Shown here piece after piece: positions 59,272 through 64,000 of a stretch of 64,000 bases of DNA (position 1 is its first letter; each line of letters opens with the position of its first letter). Source of the DNA: Luteimonas endophytica. Lineage in GTDB: Bacteria; Pseudomonadota; Gammaproteobacteria; Xanthomonadales; Xanthomonadaceae. The notes below the pieces were generated by a model that saw only the letters and a list, made by a program, of their open reading frames with translations, did not search any database and had not been told where the DNA came from. The position numbers and the translations under genes were made by a program. The stretch lies in assembly GCF_029887875.1 (NCBI RefSeq), contig NZ_JARXRM010000044.1, positions 70,973 to 134,972 on the forward strand, given 5' to 3'.

Positions 59272-59862
59272 ATGACCAAACGCTACGATCGCGACTACTT
59301 CGACCGCTGGTACCGCGGCGGCGGCATCGGCGGACGCCAGCGCCTCGCGCGCAAGGTCGCGCTGGCGGTGGCCAATGCGGAATACCACCTGGAACGTCCG
59401 CTGCGGACCGTGCTCGACATCGGCTGCGGCGAGGGCGCCTGGCGCGCGCCGCTGCTGCGGCTGCGGCCGAACGCGCGCTATCTGGGCTTCGACGCCAGCG
59501 ACTACGCGGTCGCCCGCCATGGCGCGCGGCGCAACCTGCGCCTGGCGCGCTTCGCCGACTTCGAGCGGCTGCGCCCCTGTCCCCCGGCCGACCTCCTGGT
59601 CTGCAGCGACGTGCTGCACTACCTGCCGGCGCGCGAGCTCGACCGCGGCCTGCCCGGACTGGCCGAGCTGTGCGGCGGCGTGGCGTTCCTGGAGACCTTC
59701 GGCCGCGAGGACCACGCCGAGGGCGACGACGATGGCTTCTTCAGGCGCCCCGCGGCGTTCTACCGGCGCCGCATCGAGGCCGCCGGCTTTCGCCAGGTCG
59801 GCTCGCACTGCTGGCTGTCCCCGGCCCTGGCGGGCGGCGCGACCGCGCTCGAAACGACGTAG
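59272..59862 (+). CDS. SAM-dependent class I methyltransferase
   Basis: A 196-residue methyltransferase. SAM-binding motif I is TVLDIGCGEGAWRAPLLRL at about 45, with the following YLGFDASDYAVARHG (motif II acidic residue) and ADLLVCSDVLHYLPARELD (motif IV). The start YDRDYFDRWYRG is a common hallmark of small methyltransferases in this genus. The substrate is unknown. It lies 87 bp before phaZ on the same strand. Confidence 0.85.
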   Translation: MTKRYDRDYFDRWYRGGGIGGRQRLARKVALAVANAEYHLERPLRTVLDIGCGEGAWRAPLLRLRPNARYLGFDASDYAVARHGARRNLRLARFADFERLRPCPPADLLVCSDVLHYLPARELDRGLPGLAELCGGVAFLETFGREDHAEGDDDGFFRRPAAFYRRRIEAAGFRQVGSHCWLSPALAGGATALETT

Positions 59863-59948
59863 CGCCGGGATCCGCGGCACTGGCCCGGTTCACCCGGGGC
59901 CCCCGCGGATCGGCTATGCTGCGTTGCAACAACAGCTCCGGACCAGCG

Positions 59949-61256
59949 ATGTTTCTCTACCAGCTCCATGAAGCCGGCCGCTCCTGGATGGCGCCGCTGA
60001 CCTACTGGGCCGAGGCCAACGCCAAGGCGTTCTCCGCCGCGGGCAGCTGGCTGTCCGCCCTGCCCGGCGCCGAGCGGGTGTCGGCGGCCAACGAACTGCT
60101 CTATCGCATCGGCAAGGACTACGAGAAGCCCGCCTTCGACATCCATTCGGTGGAGATCGAAGGCAACGCCTATCCCGTGGTCGAGAAGCTGGTGCTGGAC
60201 AAGCCGTTCTGCCGGCTGTTGCGCTTCAAGCGCTATACCGACGACGCCGAGAGCATCACCGAACTGAAGGGCCAGCAGCCGGTGCTGGTGGTGGCGCCGC
60301 TGTCCGGGCACCACGCCACCCTGCTGCGCGACACGGTGCGCACCTTGCTGCGCGACCACAAGGTCTACATCACCGACTGGGTCGACGCGCGAATGGTGCC
60401 CAGTGAGCGGGGCGATTTCTCGCTGGACGACTATGTCGCCTACGTCGAGGAGTTCATCCGCACGATCGGGGCCGAGGACCTGCACGTCATCAGCGTCTGC
60501 CAGCCCACCGTGCCGGTGCTGGCGGCGGTGGCGCTGATGGCCGCGCGCGGCGAGCCGACACCGCGTTCGCTGGTACTGATGGGCGGACCGATCGACACGC
60601 GCGAGTCGCCGACCGCGGTCAACAACCTGGCCACCCAGAAACCGCTGTGGTGGTTCGAGCACAACGTGATCCACCAGGTGCCCGCCAACTACCCCGGCAG
60701 CGGCCGCCGGGTCTACCCCGGCTTTCTCCAGCACACCGGTTTCATGTCGATGAATCCCGAGCGGCATTTCCAGTCGCATTGGGATTTCTACCAGGACCTG
60801 GTGAAGGGGGACATGGAGGACGCCGAGTCGCACCGCCGCTTCTACGACGAATACAACGCCGTGCTCGACATGCCGGCCGAGTACTACCTGGACACGATCC
60901 GCGTGGTGTTCCAGGAGTTCCTGCTGCCGCGCGGCCTGTGGGACGTGGCCGGCGAGCGGGTGCGGCTGGAAGCGATCACCGGTACCGCCATCCTGACCGT
61001 CGAGGGCGAACTGGACGACATTTCCGGCCAGGGCCAGACCCGCGCCGCGCACAAGCTGTGCACCGGCGTAGCCGCCGCCGACCAGGCCCATCTCACCGTC
61101 GAGGGCGCCGGGCACTACGGCATCTTCAGCGGGCGCCGCTGGCGCACCCTGGTGTACCCCCAGGTCCGCGACTTCATCGCCCGCTACGCGGCAAAGCCGG
61201 CCAGCGGAGCGCCGCGGAAACGGCGCAGGCCGGCGGCGGGCAAGCCCCGCCGCTGA
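59949..61256 (+). CDS. phaZ: Intracellular polyhydroxybutyrate depolymerase PhaZ
   Basis: This enzyme degrades stored polyhydroxybutyrate to 3-hydroxybutyrate. The 435-residue protein has no signal peptide. It shows VVAPLSGHHATLLRDTV, VYITDWVDARMVPS and HVISVCQPTVPVLAAVALM, in which Cys replaces the usual Ser of the lipase box, as in the Ralstonia-type PhaZ. AttNxDIS-like TVEGELDDISGQGQT and VEGAGHYGIFSGRRWR supply the Asp and His. The C-terminus is an Arg/Lys-rich tail (RKRRRPAAGKPRR) that may bind granules or DNA. With bdhA nearby it supports PHB use. Confidence 0.93.
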   Translation: MFLYQLHEAGRSWMAPLTYWAEANAKAFSAAGSWLSALPGAERVSAANELLYRIGKDYEKPAFDIHSVEIEGNAYPVVEKLVLDKPFCRLLRFKRYTDDAESITELKGQQPVLVVAPLSGHHATLLRDTVRTLLRDHKVYITDWVDARMVPSERGDFSLDDYVAYVEEFIRTIGAEDLHVISVCQPTVPVLAAVALMAARGEPTPRSLVLMGGPIDTRESPTAVNNLATQKPLWWFEHNVIHQVPANYPGSGRRVYPGFLQHTGFMSMNPERHFQSHWDFYQDLVKGDMEDAESHRRFYDEYNAVLDMPAEYYLDTIRVVFQEFLLPRGLWDVAGERVRLEAITGTAILTVEGELDDISGQGQTRAAHKLCTGVAAADQAHLTVEGAGHYGIFSGRRWRTLVYPQVRDFIARYAAKPASGAPRKRRRPAAGKPRR

Positions 61257-61292
61257 GCGCCGAGGCCGGCCGCCCGGGGAGAGCGACCGGCC

Positions 61293-62231
61293 CTAGCCGT
61301 GCTGGGCCGTCTTCACCAGCAGGTGCTTAGCCAGCAGCCCGTGCAGCCGGCCGATGCCGCGCGCCAGGTGCAGGGTCGCGAACAGCAGCAGCACGCCGGC
61401 GACGAACAGCAACGGCAGCGCCCAAGCCGGCGCCCCGGTGCCGATGGTGTCCGCGTCGATGTACAGCAGCTGCCAGCCCTGCATGGCGATGCCGGTGTCG
61501 GCGATGCCCAGCGCCGCCAGCACCGGCGCCGCGACCAACGCGGCCGCGGTCGCGAGCAGCGTCACCGCCACGGTGAAGTACGCGATGCCCAGCGGCAGCA
61601 TCAGCAGCATGTAGAGCAGCGTGGTCCAGCTGCGCGGGTCGGTGAACATGTCGCCGATGCGCTGCATCAGGCTGCGCCCGCGGGCGCTGTACAGCGGGCG
61701 CCTGGGCATCCGCTCGCCCAGCATCACCTCGACGATGCGTCCTTCCACCAGCGACAGCACCCGCACCGAGCCGAAGAACAGGATCACGAAGGGGATGCCG
61801 ATGATCAGGATCGCCAGCCCCGCCGACAGCGACAGCCCGGTGACCACCCAGGTGAAGTAGAAGATGCCGGTGGCCAGCGCCAGCACCATGTAGAACAACC
61901 CCGCGTAGGCGCGCGGATCGGCGGCCACGCCGAAGAAGCGCCCGGCCAGCGACTTGCGCCGCGGCTGCGGCGGCGGTCGCAGCGCGGTCTGCACCTTGGT
62001 CTCGGTGTCGCGGTAGATGTCGGCGACCTCCTCGGGGGCGCCGTAGCTCGACGCCACCGCGGCGATCACCTCGGCCTCTGAGCGGCCGGGGTGCTCGGCC
62101 AGTTCCGAGCGCAGGTATTCCTCGGCGTCGTACAGCGCGTCCTGGACCAGCGCCGGGTCGGCGCCGGCCAGCGAGCGCCGCAGCTGTTCCAGGTACTGGG
62201 GAATCGTGCTCGGCGTGGGTCTGGTGTTCAT
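61293..62231 (-). CDS. HAAS/DUF1700 and sensor-domain membrane protein
   Basis: A 312-residue membrane protein with a soluble N-terminal HAAS (DUF1700-type) helical domain at about 1-80 (YLEQLRRSLAGADPALVQDALYDAEEYLRSELAE). Two pairs of helices follow, each around a repeated RRKSLAGRFFGVAADPRAYAGLFYMV / RSLMQRIGDMFTDPRSWTTLLYML motif of the putative sensor family. It is encoded with a PadR regulator (ATGA overlap), the standard HAAS-PadR pairing, probably sensing envelope or membrane stress. Function is otherwise unknown. Confidence 0.82.
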   Translation of the reverse strand: MNTRPTPSTIPQYLEQLRRSLAGADPALVQDALYDAEEYLRSELAEHPGRSEAEVIAAVASSYGAPEEVADIYRDTETKVQTALRPPPQPRRKSLAGRFFGVAADPRAYAGLFYMVLALATGIFYFTWVVTGLSLSAGLAILIIGIPFVILFFGSVRVLSLVEGRIVEVMLGERMPRRPLYSARGRSLMQRIGDMFTDPRSWTTLLYMLLMLPLGIAYFTVAVTLLATAAALVAAPVLAALGIADTGIAMQGWQLLYIDADTIGTGAPAWALPLLFVAGVLLLFATLHLARGIGRLHGLLAKHLLVKTAQHG

Positions 62232-62605
62232 GGCTGGACTCCCCTCAGGACGTTATCGACTGAATCGCGGGTCGCAGACCACGCGGCGCTCCACTGCGCC
62301 AGCGCGTCGCGGCCGGCGGCGGTGATGCGGTAGTAGCGGCGCGGCGGCCCCGCCACGGACGGCTCGACGTGGCTGTCGAGCAACCCGGCGGCGCCGAGAT
62401 TGCGCAGCACCGGGTACAGCGCGCTCTGCTTGCCCGCCAGCACCCCGTCGCCGAGGCGCTCGAGGCGCTTGGCGATCTGGTAGCCGTACATCGGCTCGGG
62501 CGCCGCCGCCAGCACCGCCAGCAGCACCAGCGACACCGTGCCCGCGCTGAGCTCCTTCTGGAACTTGCGCAGCTGCGGTTCGGGCTGGATCGCGGCGTCC
62601 GGCAT
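62228..62605 (-). CDS. PadR family transcriptional regulator
   Basis: A 125-residue winged-helix repressor of the PadR family. It has LSAGTVSLVLLAVLAAAPEPMYGYQIAKRLERLGDGVLAGKQSALYPVLRNLGAAGLLDSHVE (wHTH) followed by PPRRYYRITAAGRDAL, the family signature, and a short C-terminal dimer helix. The ATG at 62605 has GGAGG nine bases upstream. It overlaps the membrane-protein gene it precedes by ATGA and has a palindromic site next to its start, so it is likely autoregulated. Confidence 0.93.
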   Translation of the reverse strand: MPDAAIQPEPQLRKFQKELSAGTVSLVLLAVLAAAPEPMYGYQIAKRLERLGDGVLAGKQSALYPVLRNLGAAGLLDSHVEPSVAGPPRRYYRITAAGRDALAQWSAAWSATRDSVDNVLRGVQP

Positions 62606-62614
62606 CGCCCACCT

Positions 62615-62658
62615 CCACTAGGTCTGAGTCGATGCTACTGCTGACTTCGACATAGTGG
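62615..62658 (-). promoter_or_regulatory. Putative PadR operator, imperfect 44-bp palindrome
   Basis: The outer arms CCACTAGGTC..AGTC and CCACTATGTC..AGTC (second arm read from the minus strand) match at CCACTA, GTC and AGTC about a centre at 62636/62637. It begins 10 bp upstream of the padR ATG. PadR proteins typically bind ATGT-N8-ACAT-like palindromes near their own promoters. That this is the operator is inference from position and symmetry. Confidence 0.6.
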
Positions 62659-62740
62659 ATGTGCCGGACGTCATCCGCCCGATTGGCCAGAGGCGCGCGG
62701 CCGGGCGAGAATCGCGGCTTCCCCGCCATCGGTTCCCGCC

Positions 62741-63793
62741 ATGCGCCCAAGCCCCGCCCGCGCAAGTTGCCTTCCGCTCCTCGTCCTGGTGCTCGCCGCC
62801 TGCAGCGGCGGCGCACCCGGCCCGGGCGAGGGCGGCACCGAACCCGCGCCAGCCGGGCCCGCACCGACCGCGGCGGCGCCGGCCCGGTCCATGGACGAAC
62901 TGCTGGAGGCGTCCGGGCCCGAGCACTGGCGCACTCCCGCCCCCGAGGACCTGCTCTACATGAAGCTCGATGCGGGCCGGGTGGTGATCGAACTGGCGCC
63001 CGGCTTCGCGCCGGAGCACGCGGACAACCTGCGCACCCTGGCGCGCGAGGGCTACTGGGACGGGCTGAGCATCTACCGCTCCCACGACAACTTCGTGGTG
63101 CAGTGGGGCGACCCGACCGAGGCGCAGGACGCCCGCAAGCCCATCGGCGGCGCGCGCGCGCAACTGCCGGCGGAATTCGCTCGCGGCGGCGGGGAGCTCG
63201 CCTTCCATCCCCTCGCCGACGCCGATGGCTGGGCGGCCGAAGTCGGCTTCGTCGGCGGTTTCCCGGCGGCGCGAGACCCCGCCACCGGCGAAGCCTGGCT
63301 GGCCCACTGCTACGGCATGGTCGGCGCCGGGCGGGACATGGCGGCCGACTCCAGCAACGGCACCGAGCTGTACGCGGTGATCGGCCAGTCGCCCCGCCAG
63401 CTCGATCGCAACATCACCCTGGTCGGCCGGGTGCTGCAGGGCATGGAACTGCTGAGCGCGCTGCCGCGCGGCAGCGGACCGCTCGGGTTCTACGAGGACC
63501 CCGCGCGGCGCACCCCCATCCGCTCGGTGCGGCTGGCGGCGGAACTGCCGGCCGCCGAGCGGATCCCGCTGCAGGTGCTGCGCACCGACACCGCGCTGTT
63601 CGACGAACTGGTGGAATCGCGCCGCAACCGTGGCGACGAGTGGTACAAGCGTCCGGCCGGCCACATCGACCTGTGCAACGTGCCGCTACCGGTGCGGGAA
63701 GCGGACCACCCGCCCGCTCCCGAAGACGCGGGCGATCGGGCAAGCGGCAGCGGCGGTCCCGAGGACGACACCGTCGAGGCCCAGCGGGGCTGA
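62741..63793 (+). CDS. Cyclophilin-type peptidyl-prolyl isomerase lipoprotein
   Basis: A 350-residue exported lipoprotein. The signal ends at LAAC (about residue 21), followed by an Ala/Pro linker and a cyclophilin domain. The domain has [52 protein letters not shown] and later [52 protein letters not shown]. Beyond it lies an unusual region of about 100 residues ([32 protein letters not shown] to [12 protein letters not shown]) that standard bacterial cyclophilins lack. The xanthomonad family of periplasmic PpiA-like lipoproteins carries it. Rotamase activity is inferred. Confidence 0.88.
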   Translation: MRPSPARASCLPLLVLVLAACSGGAPGPGEGGTEPAPAGPAPTAAAPARSMDELLEASGPEHWRTPAPEDLLYMKLDAGRVVIELAPGFAPEHADNLRTLAREGYWDGLSIYRSHDNFVVQWGDPTEAQDARKPIGGARAQLPAEFARGGGELAFHPLADADGWAAEVGFVGGFPAARDPATGEAWLAHCYGMVGAGRDMAADSSNGTELYAVIGQSPRQLDRNITLVGRVLQGMELLSALPRGSGPLGFYEDPARRTPIRSVRLAAELPAAERIPLQVLRTDTALFDELVESRRNRGDEWYKRPAGHIDLCNVPLPVREADHPPAPEDAGDRASGSGGPEDDTVEAQRG

Positions 63794-63960
63794 TCCGGCC
63801 TCCGGCTGGCGAGTGCCGCGCGCTACCGTTTCGACCGATGAGGCGACCGCTCCGCGGACCGCGACCGCATTCGAGACGCGATCCCCAGCCCAGGCTTCGC
63901 CAGCCCGGTCCGAAGCGCCCGCGCGACACCCTGGGCCGGTGCGGCGCGCCGGTGCGGGAC

Positions 63961-63986
63961 CATCGACGCCATGGATGGCGTCGATG
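63961..63986. repeat. Perfect 12-bp hairpin at the window edge
   Basis: The arms CATCGACGCCAT (63961-63972) and ATGGCGTCGATG (63975-63986) flank GG. The trailing GAGCCTCCAAGGACG looks like the tail of a larger dispersed repeat seen in xanthomonads and pseudomonads (CATGGATGG followed by AAGGACG). The rest of 63794-63960 holds no gene I can recognise. Confidence 0.55.
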
Positions 63987-64000
63987 AGCCTCCAAGGACG

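Overview
The window is very GC-rich, densely coded gammaproteobacterial chromosome. It most resembles the Lysobacter/Luteimonas side of the Xanthomonadaceae (Lysobacteraceae). The main reason is the conserved minus-strand block pyrG-kdsA-(x)-eno-ftsB-ispD-ispF-truD followed by surE-pcm-(exoD)-nlpD, together with the rlmE-ftsH-folP group divergent from yhbY, and sdhCDAB-sdhE-ygfX-lolC-lolD. REP-like intergenic palindromes also fit that family. GC content and taxonomy were judged by eye and by gene order, not computed. I see no rRNA, tRNA, CRISPR array, insertion sequence or prophage.

Layout. 1-9 kb: the 3' part of an AAC(3)-I-like acetyltransferase, then a minus-strand succinate dehydrogenase locus (sdhC, sdhD, sdhA, sdhB, a MAPEG protein, sdhE, ygfX) running into lolC-lolD. 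A small SdhAF4 (DUF1674) gene lies just upstream of sdhC and is divergent from ygfZ. An OmpA-like lipoprotein follows. 9-16 kb: a fused alpha/beta 2-oxoacid dehydrogenase E1, a repeat-rich 546-bp gap, a SLC13 transporter, a GNAT gene overlapping glutaryl-CoA dehydrogenase, and a glycine-zipper protein. 16-23 kb: small envelope proteins, TatD, TcdA, a membrane-anchored cytochrome c, a second glycine-zipper lipoprotein, a cold-shock protein, a DUF456 protein, phospholipase A (pldA) and putP.

23-39 kb is the conserved housekeeping core: folP, a tiny glycine-rich gene, ftsH, rlmE / yhbY, a Mth938-like gene, an NlpD-type LysM/LytM lipoprotein, exoD, pcm, surE, smr, truD, ispF, ispD, ftsB, eno, an unrecognised exported protein, kdsA and pyrG. 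Many neighbours are joined by ATGA or GTGA start/stop overlaps, implying long, translationally coupled operons.

39-64 kb is more accessory: an acidic coiled-coil exported protein, parE, an AraC regulator with a secreted partner, hutG, gor-dadA-DUF418, slyD, two tandem NlpC/P60 hydrolases, a BASS transporter, a TPR serine/threonine kinase, a dicarboxylate symporter, an alkaline phosphatase, a polyhydroxybutyrate-use pair (bdhA, phaZ) enclosing hemJ and a methyltransferase, a PadR/HAAS membrane-protein pair with a palindromic operator, and a cyclophilin lipoprotein.

The most unusual items are the exported Cys-leading protein wedged with 4-bp overlaps between kdsA and eno, the short SdhAF4 and glycine-rich genes, the AAC(3)-I homologue, and the REP/BIME-like repeats and 77-bp duplicated palindrome. 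I did not find a multi-gene system that I would claim is new.
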